The notes under the pieces were generated by a model. It was not told the origin of the DNA. It saw only the letters and a program-made list of their open reading frames with translations, and ran no database searches. A stretch of DNA of 64,000 bases from Pseudomonas synxantha BG33R (GTDB lineage Bacteria; Pseudomonadota; Gammaproteobacteria; Pseudomonadales; Pseudomonadaceae). The stretch is taken from contig NZ_CM001514.1 in the NCBI RefSeq assembly GCF_000263715.2, forward strand, positions 5,394,498 through 5,458,497. Direction: 5' to 3'. Positions 28,965-37,723 of this stretch are shown piece by piece (within the stretch, counting starts at the first letter, position 1; each line of letters opens with the position of its first letter). Position numbers and translations under genes: made by a program.

Positions 28965-30332
28965 CTACTCGAACAGTGCATCCAACGCCTGCTCCAGGCG
29001 CGTCACCCCAATCACCTGCAAACCTGCCGGCATTTCCTTCGGCGCATTGCCCTTGGGCACGATCGCCCGCTTGAACCCATGCTTGGCCGCCTCCTTCAAC
29101 CGCTCCTGCCCACTGGGCACCGGGCGGACTTCGCCCGACAGGCCGACCTCACCAAACACCAGCAGATCATGGGGCAGCGGCCGATTGCGCAGGCTGGACA
29201 TCACCGCCGCCATCAGCGCCAGGTCGGAGGCGGTCTCCAGCACCTTGACCCCGCCCACTACGTTAAGGAAAACATCCTGGTCATGGGTCGGAATGCCGCC
29301 GTGACGGTGCAATACCGCCAGCAACATCGCCAGACGGTTCTGGTCCAGGCCCAGCGTGACCCGCCGCGGGTTGGCCAAATGGCTGTCATCCACCAGCGCC
29401 TGGACTTCCACCAGCATGGGCCGGGTACCCTCCCACGTCGCCATCACCACACTGCCCGGGACTTCTTCCTGGGCCCGAGTGAGAAAAATCGCCGAGGGGT
29501 TGGAGACTTCTTTCAGTCCACGGTCAGTCATGGCGAACACACCCAGCTCGTTCACGGCGCCAAAGCGGTTTTTTACCGCCCGCAGCAAACGCAGGCGGCC
29601 ATCGGACTCACCTTCGAAATACAGCACGGTATCCACCATGTGCTCCAACACCCGTGGCCCGGCCAGCGCGCCTTCCTTGGTCACATGGCCGACCAGGAAG
29701 ATCGCCGTGCCGCTCTGCTTGGCGTAGCGCACCAACAGCGCCGCACTCTCGCGCACCTGGGACACGCCGCCCGGTGCCGATTGCAGTTGCTCGGTGAAAA
29801 TCGTCTGGATCGAGTCAATTACCATGACCTTGGGCTTTTCGATCCGCGCCGTGGCGATGATGCTTTCGATGCAGGTTTCGGTCATGACCCGCAACTGGTC
29901 CTGGGGCAGGCCCAAACGGCGGGCGCGCATGGCCACTTGCTGTTGGGATTCTTCGCCGGTGACGTACAGCGCCGGCATACGGCTGGCGATGCTGCACAGG
30001 GTTTGCAAGAGGATGGTCGACTTGCCGATGCCCGGGTCACCGCCGATCAGCACCACCGAACCATCGACCAGGCCACCGCCAAGTACGCGGTCCAGTTCGC
30101 CGGACGCGGTGGAGAAACGCGGGATCTCTTCGACGCTGACCTCGGCCAGGGTCTTGATCTGTGCCTGTTGCCCGGTCCAGCCGGCGCGGCCGGTAGGAGC
30201 TGCGGCACCACCGCTTTCAATCATGGTTTCAGTCAGGGTGTTCCACGCACCGCATTCGGAGCACTGGCCCGCCCATTTGGGAAAGGTCGCGCCGCACTCC
30301 GTGCAGCCGTACATGCGCTTGGCCTTTGCCAT
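28965..30332 (-). CDS. radA: DNA repair protein RadA
   Basis: A protein of 455 residues. The N-terminal four-Cys zinc motif reads CTECGATFPKW then CSECGAW. The RecA-like ATPase has GGDPGIGKST (Walker A) near residue 95 and the RadA hallmark KNRFG. The C-terminal Lon-like domain carries EVGLSGEVRPV but no protease dyad. RadA drives branch migration in recombination repair. GGAGGT precedes the ATG. The ankB gene ends 35 bases before the start, so they may be co-transcribed. Confidence 0.97.
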   Translation of the reverse strand: MAKAKRMYGCTECGATFPKWAGQCSECGAWNTLTETMIESGGAAAPTGRAGWTGQQAQIKTLAEVSVEEIPRFSTASGELDRVLGGGLVDGSVVLIGGDPGIGKSTILLQTLCSIASRMPALYVTGEESQQQVAMRARRLGLPQDQLRVMTETCIESIIATARIEKPKVMVIDSIQTIFTEQLQSAPGGVSQVRESAALLVRYAKQSGTAIFLVGHVTKEGALAGPRVLEHMVDTVLYFEGESDGRLRLLRAVKNRFGAVNELGVFAMTDRGLKEVSNPSAIFLTRAQEEVPGSVVMATWEGTRPMLVEVQALVDDSHLANPRRVTLGLDQNRLAMLLAVLHRHGGIPTHDQDVFLNVVGGVKVLETASDLALMAAVMSSLRNRPLPHDLLVFGEVGLSGEVRPVPSGQERLKEAAKHGFKRAIVPKGNAPKEMPAGLQVIGVTRLEQALDALFE

Positions 30333-30367
30333 GTGAGAACCTCCAACCGAAAAACCGCGATGATAGC

Positions 30368-30907
30368 TCAGCGCGACGCCGGGGTCCGGATTTCGCCACT
30401 GGCCAAACGTGAAGCACTGTTACCGACGGGATCCTCGGCGTTCAGGTCTGCGCCTTTGGCTTGCAGTTCACCCAGCAACTCGACGCGTTTGAACAGCCCG
30501 GCGTACATGGCGGCAGTCTGTCCCGCGCCATTGCGTTGGTCCGGGTTGCAGTCGGTGGCCAGCAGGCGCTGGGCGATTTTCAGCTCACCCTTGAAGATTG
30601 CGCCCATCAGCGCCGTGTTGCCGCGTTTGTCCTGTACGCAGGCGTTGGCACCCGCGTCGAGCAGACGCTCCACGTACGAGCCCTGGCCGTGATAAGCGGC
30701 GAGAATCAGTGCGGTGTAGCCTTTGTCATCCTGGGTGTTGAGGCTGTAGCCGGAGTCGATAAAGGTGTTGAGCATGTCGAGGTCGCCACGGCGAGCGGCG
30801 TCGAAGTAGTAATCCTGCAACTGGGCTTTGAGCGCCACCGGGTCGGGAGACTCCGCATGGGCGACAAAGGCCAGCATGGCCATCAGTAAACCGATAGAGA
30901 TACGCAT
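30368..30907 (-). CDS. ankB: Periplasmic ankyrin-repeat protein AnkB
   Basis: This 179-residue protein has a Sec signal peptide (MRISIGLLMAMLAFVAHA). Four ankyrin repeats follow, with KGYTALILAAYHGQGSYVERLLDAGAN and RGNTALMGAIFKGELKIAQ as the clearest. It lies directly downstream of katB. In P. aeruginosa the same pair is known: AnkB supports full KatB catalase activity and peroxide resistance, probably by forming a protective lattice. AGGAG before 30907 fixes this start rather than an upstream ATG that would add six residues. Confidence 0.92.
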   Translation of the reverse strand: MRISIGLLMAMLAFVAHAESPDPVALKAQLQDYYFDAARRGDLDMLNTFIDSGYSLNTQDDKGYTALILAAYHGQGSYVERLLDAGANACVQDKRGNTALMGAIFKGELKIAQRLLATDCNPDQRNGAGQTAAMYAGLFKRVELLGELQAKGADLNAEDPVGNSASRLASGEIRTPASR

Positions 30908-30964
30908 AGGGGCTTCTCCTGCCAAAGGTCGACGCCCGTAGAGGCGCCGACCGCAACCAACGAA

Positions 30965-32506
30965 TCAGTCAGTCAGTTTTTCCGCCAGCGCCTTCACGCG
31001 AGCCAGATCACCTTTGGCCACCTTGGTCACGCCGGTGCCGTATTCCGGATCAGCCTTGTAAAGGAACGACAGGATGATGTGCTTGCTCTCGTCATCGGTG
31101 GTGGCCAGCGAGCCGCCGAAATTGTCGATCAAGTCCTGACGCTCTTTCTTGGTGTAGGAGCGGTACAGGTCACCGGCCTGTTTGAAGTTCTGCTCGCGCT
31201 GGATCTTCGCCTGCTGGGTGCTGCCCGACAGCGGCGACTGGCTGTAGCGCGCGGTTTGCGGCTCTTCGCGTGGCAACAGCCGGCTTGGCTGGTAGTTCAC
31301 GCCGGTGGTGGTTTTGCCGAAGTTCATCGCACCGTCCTGGTTACCGTTGTTGACGGTGACCCGTGGAGCGTTGATCGGCAGTTGCAGGGCGTTCGCACCC
31401 AAGCGGTACATTTGCGTATCGGCATAGGAGAACACCCGGCCTTGCAGCAGGCGGTCTTCCGACGGCTCGATGCCCGGCACCAGGTTGGCAGGCGCCATCG
31501 CGACTTGCTCGGTTTCCTGGAAGACATTGGCCGGGTTGCGATTGAGCACCATCTGCCCGACTTTACGCTCAGGTACATCCGGCCAGATCTTGGTGGCATC
31601 CAGGGGGTCGAAATCAAACTTGGCCAAGTCCTCGGGCTTGAGCACTTGCACATACAAGTCCCACTTGGGGAAGTCGCCCTTGTTGATATGGGTGACCAAA
31701 TCGTTGGTCATATGACTGTAGTCACGACCCTGTACTTCGGTGACTTGCTTGGGATCCAGGTTCTTGATGCCTTGCAGGCTCTTCCAGTGGAACTTGACGT
31801 AGTGCACTTCGCCCTTGGCGTTGATCAACTTGTAGGCATGTACGCCATTACCGTCCATCTCGCGGTAACTGGCCGGTGTACCGGAGTCCGAGTACAACTC
31901 GGTCAAAGTACGCGTGGCTTCGGGAACATGGGAGAAGAAGTCGAAACGGCGCGAGTCGTCATCCAGGTTGGTGCGTGGGTCGGGTTTGAAGGCATGGACC
32001 ATATCCGGGAACTTGATGGCATCGCGGATAAAGAAGGTCGGAAAGTTATTGCCGACCAGGTCCCAGTTACCTTCGGCGGTGTAGAACTTGGTAGCAAAGC
32101 CCCGTGGGTCACGCAGGGTTTCAGGGGAATGGTTGCCGTGGACGACCGCCGAAAAGCGTACGAACACTGGCGTGGTTTCACCGGCGGCGAACACCTTGGC
32201 CTTGGTCAGGTCGCTGAGGTTGTCGGTCACCGTGAAGGTGCCATGGGCGCCCGTACCGCGGGCATGTACCACACGCTCGGGGATGCGTTCGCGGTCAAAG
32301 CGCTGCAACTTCTGGATCAGCTGAACGTCCTGCAACAATACCGGGCCGTTCGCTCCGGCCGTTTGCGAGTTCTGGTTATCACCGACGTTGGCCCCGTTAT
32401 CGCGGGTCAGGTTGGCGGCTTGCACGGAGAGGGACAGCAGGCTTGCGGTCACCAGTGCCAGCGCGTGACGCGCGGACACGGGCCTGCGGCGGATTGGAGT
32501 GTTCAT
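30965..32506 (-). CDS. katB: Periplasmic catalase KatB
   Basis: A clade-III-type small-subunit catalase of 513 residues with a Sec signal peptide (ending SVQAA), so probably exported to the periplasm. Active-site His is in ERVVHARGTGAHG, the distal Asn region is GNNFPTFFIRDA, and the heme-ligating Tyr is in RVFSYADTQMYRLG. It breaks down hydrogen peroxide. GAGGAAA precedes the ATG. The 58-base gap to ankB suggests an operon, as in P. aeruginosa where katB is peroxide-inducible. I did not find a convincing OxyR site upstream. Confidence 0.95.
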   Translation of the reverse strand: MNTPIRRRPVSARHALALVTASLLSLSVQAANLTRDNGANVGDNQNSQTAGANGPVLLQDVQLIQKLQRFDRERIPERVVHARGTGAHGTFTVTDNLSDLTKAKVFAAGETTPVFVRFSAVVHGNHSPETLRDPRGFATKFYTAEGNWDLVGNNFPTFFIRDAIKFPDMVHAFKPDPRTNLDDDSRRFDFFSHVPEATRTLTELYSDSGTPASYREMDGNGVHAYKLINAKGEVHYVKFHWKSLQGIKNLDPKQVTEVQGRDYSHMTNDLVTHINKGDFPKWDLYVQVLKPEDLAKFDFDPLDATKIWPDVPERKVGQMVLNRNPANVFQETEQVAMAPANLVPGIEPSEDRLLQGRVFSYADTQMYRLGANALQLPINAPRVTVNNGNQDGAMNFGKTTTGVNYQPSRLLPREEPQTARYSQSPLSGSTQQAKIQREQNFKQAGDLYRSYTKKERQDLIDNFGGSLATTDDESKHIILSFLYKADPEYGTGVTKVAKGDLARVKALAEKLTD

Positions 32507-32793
32507 CGAGGTTTCCTCTGGTTTTTTTAGCGCACATTCTGTTGTGCTTGTCAGAGGCTAGTGACCTGCGACTCAGAAGATAAATAGAAAAACACCACAG
32601 GCCCGATTAAGAAAATAATCTGGTAACTGGCCGAAATGACGGGTAATTCGCGCGCGATTGGTGGCACTTTGCAAACTATTTGCGTTTTAATGTGTCGATA
32701 AAAATCGACAGTGTTAACAGTTGTGTCGAGCAAGCCTTGTACGACTGAATTACACTGACCTCCACCCTTCTCAACTGTAACAAGGAATAACCT

Positions 32794-33213
32794 ATGGGCG
32801 TGATCAGTGAGTTCAAGGCCTTCGCGGTCAAAGGTAATGTGGTCGACATGGCCGTCGGTATCATCATCGGCGCCGCCTTCGGCAAGATTGTTTCCTCGTT
32901 TGTAGGCGACGTGATAATGCCGCCTATTGGTCTGCTGATCGGGGGGGTGGACTTTGCCGACCTGGCGATAACACTCAAGGCCGCGCAGGGTGACGTACCG
33001 GCGGTGGTGTTGGCTTATGGCAAGTTTATCCAGAGCATCATCGACTTCGTGATCGTCGCTTTTGCGATCTTCATGGGTGTGAAGGCCATCAACCGCCTGA
33101 AGCGAGAAGAAGCCGTAGCCCCTAGCTTGCCACCGACGCCGACCAAGGAAGAAGTGCTGCTGGGCGAGATCCGCGATCTGCTCAAGGCTCAAAATAACAA
33201 CAAACCGCTTTAA
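32794..33213 (+). CDS. mscL: Large-conductance mechanosensitive channel MscL
   Basis: A protein of 139 residues. Helix TM1 has the family's [21 protein letters not shown] with the gating residues, then [17 protein letters not shown]2 is [23 protein letters not shown] charged C-terminal helix ends the protein ([13 protein letters not shown]). MscL forms a pentamer that opens under membrane tension to release solutes after osmotic downshock. AAGGAA precedes the ATG, and a strong terminator shared with fpr follows. Confidence 0.97.
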   Translation: MGVISEFKAFAVKGNVVDMAVGIIIGAAFGKIVSSFVGDVIMPPIGLLIGGVDFADLAITLKAAQGDVPAVVLAYGKFIQSIIDFVIVAFAIFMGVKAINRLKREEAVAPSLPPTPTKEEVLLGEIRDLLKAQNNNKPL

Positions 33214-33224
33214 TCAGCGATTGC

Positions 33225-33253
33225 AAAAAGGCGCCTCGTGAGGCGCCTTTTTT
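33225..33253. terminator. Bidirectional terminator between mscL and fpr
   Basis: AAAAAGGCGCCT and AGGCGCCTTTTTT pair around CGTG, with A and T runs on the two sides. It can end both mscL (plus) and the ferredoxin reductase gene (minus), which stops right at its edge. Confidence 0.95.
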
Positions 33254-34030
33254 CTACCAGTAATTTTCTACTGCAACCTGACCAGGGCGTCGACTCAGGC
33301 TCAGTTGCATGTCCCGTTGCTTGAGTAGCTGACGAGTGTCATCGACCATCTGCGGGTTGCCGCAAATCAGTACGCGGGAATGTTCGGGTGTTAACTTAAG
33401 GCCGGCCGTGCGCTCCAGTTTGCCATTCTTGATCAACGTGGTAATGCGCCCGTTGAGCGCACCCGGATGTTGCTCGCGGGTGACGATGGGGATGTAGGTG
33501 AGTTTATGCGCGTACTCGGCCAGGTGTTCGCGCTCCCCCAGTTCTTTGATCAGCGCCTGGTAGGCCAGCTCTTTCGCTTCCCGGGCGCTGTATACCAGGA
33601 TGACGTGTTCGAATTTTTCCCATACCTCAAAGTCCTGCAGGATCGACAGGAACGGCGCAACGCCAGTCCCTGTCCCCAACAGCCACAGGTCGCGCCCGTC
33701 AACGAAGCGATTAAGGGTCAGGAAGCCGGTGGCCTGGCGCTCTACCAGCAGGGTATCGCCGACCCGCAGCCGGCTGAGTTCGCTGGTGAACTCCCCGCCG
33801 GGAACAACGATGGAAAAAAAGTCGAGATGCTCATCAAAAGGCGATGACACCACAGAGTAGGCACGCCACACGGTGCTGCCATCGGCCTTGGTTACACCCA
33901 GGCGCACGAACTGGCCGGCGGTAAAGCGAAAGCCTGGGTCGCGAGTGGTGCGCAGGGTGAAGAGGCTGGGGGTCAGCGATTGCACGTCGAGCAAGGTCTG
34001 GCGGGTAAATTTCTCAGCACTGGCCGTCAT
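33254..34030 (-). CDS. Ferredoxin--NADP(+) reductase (FprB-like)
   Basis: A flavoprotein of 258 residues. The FAD site is RAYSVVSSPFDEHL, the NADP-binding part begins GTGTGVAPFLSIL, and the C-terminus ends in an aromatic (ENYW) as in subclass I bacterial enzymes. It moves electrons between NADPH and ferredoxin or flavodoxin. The start at 34030 has GGAG just upstream and gives the normal N-terminus; a longer frame to 34111 is not needed. Location next to mscL matches PA4615 of P. aeruginosa, not the other paralog fprA, so FprB type is likelier. Confidence 0.88.
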   Translation of the reverse strand: MTASAEKFTRQTLLDVQSLTPSLFTLRTTRDPGFRFTAGQFVRLGVTKADGSTVWRAYSVVSSPFDEHLDFFSIVVPGGEFTSELSRLRVGDTLLVERQATGFLTLNRFVDGRDLWLLGTGTGVAPFLSILQDFEVWEKFEHVILVYSAREAKELAYQALIKELGEREHLAEYAHKLTYIPIVTREQHPGALNGRITTLIKNGKLERTAGLKLTPEHSRVLICGNPQMVDDTRQLLKQRDMQLSLSRRPGQVAVENYW

Positions 34031-34488
34031 GGGAGGCTCCGTTTTGCACAGGCTGCTAGTGTCTCTCAAAGCAGATGACGCAAACACCGTTGATTTGTAC
34101 TGGCATTGCATTTACCCATGATGCACGGCCTGTCAGTGACGCAAGTGGGCCAGCGGCTCACCAGCAATCCGAAGGAAACAAAGAGCCGCACACTCATACT
34201 AATCATTTGGCTATTAACCCAACCGGAATACGCCACAAGATGAAACTACGCCGTCCGAAGACGTCATTTTGATATCACCTGCAAGTCATTAAAACCAGTG
34301 CAAAAAAAATGTCCCATCGGTTTTTTCATACAAACCAACAACGCTTGTACATATCTGAAACCTGTAGACCAACCACCTGATGAATTTTTTTTCAGACTAG
34401 CTTGTACGACGTGTCCTACACTTGTTTTCGTGCTGGATTGGGGATCAGGAAGTACCCAAGTCACAAAGAAACCCATGGAGAGTTACCG
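34031..34488. other. A/T-rich gene-free stretch upstream of the LuxR solo
   Basis: This 458-base gap between fpr (minus) and the LuxR gene (plus) is visibly richer in A and T than its surroundings, with runs such as AAAAAAAA and TTTTTTTT. Short open frames occur on both strands but none has a ribosome binding site or recognisable product. I looked for a lux-box type dyad (CTG-N10-CAG like) and found none that is convincing. It probably holds two divergent promoters. Confidence 0.5.
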
Positions 34489-35199
34489 ATGGTCAATTGG
34501 CGCAATTCACGGCTGCCCAAGCTGGAAGGCGAGAGCGAAATCACCACCGTGTATGAAATGGTGATCAACCGCACTCAGGAAATGGGGTTCAAATATTGCT
34601 CGTTCACGATGAGTACTCAATCCGAAAATACCCAAGCAAAGCCTTTCAACTGCAACAACTACCCAAATGAATGGAACAGAATCTATCAACAAGCAGGTTT
34701 CTTCGACAAAGATCCGGCTGTAGTTCACTGCAAGCACTCTGTACTGCCCATCCTCTGGGAGAAGCAAGCCTTCGGTAACACCCCTGAACTGTGGGACTTG
34801 GCTGAGTCATTTGGGGTGCATAGGGGCTGGTCCCAGGCGGTGCATGATTTCAAGGGTGTATTCAGTATGCTGACCCTGGTGCGTGACAAGGGTGAGGTCA
34901 GCCCTGAAGAGCTTTACGAAAAAGCCGGTCAAGTCTTGTGGCTCTGCCATGCGATGCATGCCGTAGTCGCGCTTCAATACACCTGCGAACCCATCGACGA
35001 GGCGCCGTTCAAGTTAACGGCCCGCGAAACGGAGATTCTCAGATGGTGCGCGATGGGCAAGACCGCCGCGGAGATCGCTCGCATTCTGTGCCTGTCCGAG
35101 CGCACGGTGGGTTTTCATGTCGGCAGAGTACTCAGCAAATTGAAGGTCACCAGTAAGATCCAGGCTGTGCTCTGCCTCGCCAAAGCGGGGATGCTCTAA
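34489..35199 (+). CDS. LuxR-type solo regulator with acyl-homoserine-lactone binding domain
   Basis: This 236-residue protein has an N-terminal autoinducer domain (about 10-165) and a C-terminal LuxR helix-turn-helix (about 172-236, LTARETEILRWCAMGKTAAEIA). Residues that bind the acyl-homoserine lactone ring in TraR and LasR seem to be kept: Trp and Tyr in EWNRIYQQAG, Asp-Pro in FDKDPAV, Trp in ILWEK and Gly in FKGVFS. No luxI-type synthase is in the window, so it is a solo that may sense signals from elsewhere in the genome or other species. GGAG lies 8 bases before 34489. The gene has lower G/C than its neighbours. Confidence 0.85.
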   Translation: MVNWRNSRLPKLEGESEITTVYEMVINRTQEMGFKYCSFTMSTQSENTQAKPFNCNNYPNEWNRIYQQAGFFDKDPAVVHCKHSVLPILWEKQAFGNTPELWDLAESFGVHRGWSQAVHDFKGVFSMLTLVRDKGEVSPEELYEKAGQVLWLCHAMHAVVALQYTCEPIDEAPFKLTARETEILRWCAMGKTAAEIARILCLSERTVGFHVGRVLSKLKVTSKIQAVLCLAKAGML

Positions 35200-35343
35200 T
35201 CGTCAATTAAACACCCCATGTCATTGCGTAAAAAAAAACGTAACATTTACGGCCAATTCTGAGTGTTGATGCCGCCCCCTTCAGCGGGTCGCGTCGCCTT
35301 TCACTCAGACGGTTCCGTCGATTACCCAGAGCATTCTTCCCCC

Positions 35344-36468
35344 ATGCCCCTGCTTGACAGCCCTTTCGCCCAGCTCGATCTGATTCGTCAGCCAGAGCAA
35401 CACAATGATCCGCTGCAAGCATTCGATGCCGCCGACGAGTACCTGCTCAACCACCTTGGCGCACAGCAACCCAATGCGCTGACCCGCGTGCTGGTACTCA
35501 ATGACAGCTTTGGTGCCCTCGCGGCCAGCCTAGCGGGCCAGATGCCGGTGACCTCCAGCGGCGACTCGTTCCTCGCCGCCCACGCCCTGGAGAAAAACCT
35601 GGTGCGTAACGGCAAGGCGTTTGATGCCGTGCCATTCGTACCCGCCAGCATCGCGCCGGTGGGGCCCTTCGATCGGGTGCTGATCCGTGTGCCAAAAACC
35701 CTGGCGCTGCTGGAAGAACAGTTGATCCGCCTGCAAGGGCAATTGGCGCCGGGCGCCGAGGTGATCGCCGGGGCGATGGTCAAGCACTTGCCCCGCGCCG
35801 CCGGTGAACTGCTGGAGCGTTACATCGGGCCGATGCACGCGACGCTTGCGGTCAAAAAGGCGCGATTGCTGATCGCCACCGTGGCAGATCGCCCTGTCGC
35901 AGTCTCGCCCTACCCCACCCGCTACACCCTGGACGCCCCAGCGATCGAGTTGCTCAACCACGCCAACGTTTTCTGCCGCGAAGGCCTGGACATCGGCACC
36001 CGTGCCTTCCTGCCGCACCTGCCGAAAAACCTTGGCAGCGCCCGCGTGGCAGACCTGGGCTGCGGCAATGGCGTATTGGCGATTGCCAGCGCTCTGCAAA
36101 ACCCCGACACGCAGTACACGTTGGTGGATGAGTCCTATATGGCCGTGCAATCGGCGGCTGAAAACTGGCAAGCCGCCCTGGGCGATCGCGACGTGATTGT
36201 ACGCGCCGATGACGGCCTGGCCGGTCAGGAGGCGCAATCGTTGGACGTGGTGCTGTGCAACCCACCGTTTCATCAACAACAAGTGGTGGGTGACTTCCTC
36301 GCCTGGCGCATGTTCCAGCAGGCACGCGAAGCCCTGGTAGTGGGCGGCGCGTTGTATATCGTGGGTAATCGCCACCTGGGCTACCACAGCAAGTTGGCGC
36401 GATTGTTCCGTGGCGTCGAACAAGTGGCGGCCACACCAAAGTTCGTCATCCTCAAAGCGCGCAAATAA
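35344..36468 (+). CDS. rlmG: 23S rRNA (guanine1835-N2)-methyltransferase RlmG
   Basis: A protein of 374 residues, near the 378 of E. coli RlmG. It has a degenerate N-terminal methyltransferase-like half and a functional C-terminal half with ADLGCGNGVLAIA (SAM binding) and LCNPPFHQQ, the NPPF motif of N2-guanine methylases. It modifies G1835 of 23S rRNA. The ATG at 35344 gives the family start (MPLLDSPFAQLDLIR); an upstream in-frame start at 35263 would add 27 unlikely residues. The ribosome binding site is weak. Confidence 0.9.
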   Translation: MPLLDSPFAQLDLIRQPEQHNDPLQAFDAADEYLLNHLGAQQPNALTRVLVLNDSFGALAASLAGQMPVTSSGDSFLAAHALEKNLVRNGKAFDAVPFVPASIAPVGPFDRVLIRVPKTLALLEEQLIRLQGQLAPGAEVIAGAMVKHLPRAAGELLERYIGPMHATLAVKKARLLIATVADRPVAVSPYPTRYTLDAPAIELLNHANVFCREGLDIGTRAFLPHLPKNLGSARVADLGCGNGVLAIASALQNPDTQYTLVDESYMAVQSAAENWQAALGDRDVIVRADDGLAGQEAQSLDVVLCNPPFHQQQVVGDFLAWRMFQQAREALVVGGALYIVGNRHLGYHSKLARLFRGVEQVAATPKFVILKARK

Positions 36469-36470
36469 AA

Positions 36471-36503
36471 AAGCCCTGCCCTTCCAATAGAAGAGCAGGG
36501 CTT
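36471..36503 (-). terminator. Terminator of the cio operon
   Basis: AAGCCCTGC (36471-36479) and GCAGGGCTT (36495-36503) form the stem. Read on the minus strand it is followed by TTTTTTATTT, so it works best for the leftward cioAB operon. It also lies just after the rlmG stop. Confidence 0.8.
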
Positions 36504-36534
36504 GCCTCTCACGCTGGCAGGCCGGTTCGGTATG

Positions 36535-36702
36535 TCAGTGCGTGGTCAGGCCCGCCGCATTCATGAACATGCGCATCAGGCTGGCCACCACGAACAGGGC
36601 CAGCACGCTGCCGACCCAGATCATCGCCAGCCATCCCAGGCGCCGCCACAATGGCTGCTTCTCGGCCTGTTCAATCTCGTGCAGTGAAGGTTTACCGGAC
36701 AT
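36535..36702 (-). CDS. DUF2474 small membrane protein of the cio oxidase operon
   Basis: A 55-residue protein with one transmembrane helix (LGWLAMIWVGSVLALFVVASLM) after a charged N-terminus (MSGKPSLHEIEQAEKQPLWRR). It matches the DUF2474 group found after cioB in many Pseudomonas. It likely plays the same part as CydX, the small subunit that steadies bd-type oxidases. AGGAGG lies before the ATG, and the gene starts 12 bases after the cioB stop. Confidence 0.85.
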   Translation of the reverse strand: MSGKPSLHEIEQAEKQPLWRRLGWLAMIWVGSVLALFVVASLMRMFMNAAGLTTH

Positions 36703-36714
36703 GTTTCAACCCTC

Positions 36715-37722
36715 CTAGTGGTAGCCGTCTTCGTGGGTGACCTTGCCGCGGAACACGTAGTAGCTCCAGAAGGTATAACCCAGGATGAACGGGATGATGA
36801 ACAACGTGCCCACCAGCATGAAGCCCTGGCTTTGCGGCGGTGCCGCAGCGTCCCAGATCGACACGGATGGCGGGATGATATTAGGCCACAAGCTGATGCC
36901 CAGGCCGCTGTAGCCCAGGAAGATCAGCACCAGCGTCAGCAGGAACGGCGTGTAGTGCGCATGACGAGCCACGGCGCGGAACAGTCCGTACATCGTGACC
37001 AATACCAGAACCGGCACCGGCAGGAACCAGAACAGGTTCGGCAAGGTGAACCAGCGCGAAGCGATTTCCGGGTGGGTCAGAGGCGTCCAGATACTGACGA
37101 TACCGATCACCGCCAACACCACGAAAGCCAACGGCCGCGCCAGGTTATGCATCTGCTCCTGCAACTTGCCCTCGGTCTTCATGATCAGCCAGGTGCAGCC
37201 GAGCAAGGCATAGGCCACGATCAGCGCCACGCCGCAGAACATCGTGAACGGTGTGAGCCAGTCCAGTGAGCCACCGGCAAACTGGCGGTCCACCACCGGG
37301 ATGCCGTCGATAAAGGCGCCCAACGCCACGCCCTGGAAGAAGGTCGCTGCCAGCGAGCCACCGATAAACGCCTTGTCCCACAGGTGACGCTTGTGGTCCT
37401 TGGCCTTGAAGCGGAACTCAAAGGCCACGCCGCGAAAGATCAGCCCGATCAGCATCAGGATCAGCGGCAGATACAACGCCGACAACACCACCGAATACGC
37501 CAGCGGGAAGGCGCCAAACAACGCCGCGCCGCCGAGTACCAGCCAGGTTTCGTTGCCGTCCCATACAGGGGCCACGGTGTTCATCATCACGTCACGGTCG
37601 ACTTTGCCGGGAATAAACGGAAAGAGGATGCCGATACCCAGGTCGAAGCCGTCCATGACCACATACATCATGATGCCGAAGATGATGATCACGGCCCAGA
37701 TCAGCGGAAGATCAATACCCAT
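36715..37722 (-). CDS. cioB: Cyanide-insensitive terminal oxidase subunit II
   Basis: A protein of 335 residues, subunit II of a bd-type quinol oxidase (CydB/CioB). It has eight to nine transmembrane helices, the typical N-terminus MGIDLPLIWAVIIIFGIMMYVVMDGFDLGIG, and VWDGNETWLVLGGAALFGAFP. It lies one base after the cioA stop, with AAGGGG upstream, so translation is coupled. The long alternative N-terminus extending to 37824 is inside cioA and is rejected. Confidence 0.95.
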   Translation of the reverse strand: MGIDLPLIWAVIIIFGIMMYVVMDGFDLGIGILFPFIPGKVDRDVMMNTVAPVWDGNETWLVLGGAALFGAFPLAYSVVLSALYLPLILMLIGLIFRGVAFEFRFKAKDHKRHLWDKAFIGGSLAATFFQGVALGAFIDGIPVVDRQFAGGSLDWLTPFTMFCGVALIVAYALLGCTWLIMKTEGKLQEQMHNLARPLAFVVLAVIGIVSIWTPLTHPEIASRWFTLPNLFWFLPVPVLVLVTMYGLFRAVARHAHYTPFLLTLVLIFLGYSGLGISLWPNIIPPSVSIWDAAAPPQSQGFMLVGTLFIIPFILGYTFWSYYVFRGKVTHEDGYH

Positions 37723-37723
37723 C

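Noticed and set aside
32507..32793. Possible OxyR site between katB and mscL
   Set aside because: An ATAG-like pattern near 32580 does not show the four properly spaced half-sites of an OxyR operator.
34075..34476. Two short open frames in the gap before the LuxR gene
   Set aside because: No ribosome binding site and no recognisable product; A/T-rich sequence with few stops by chance.
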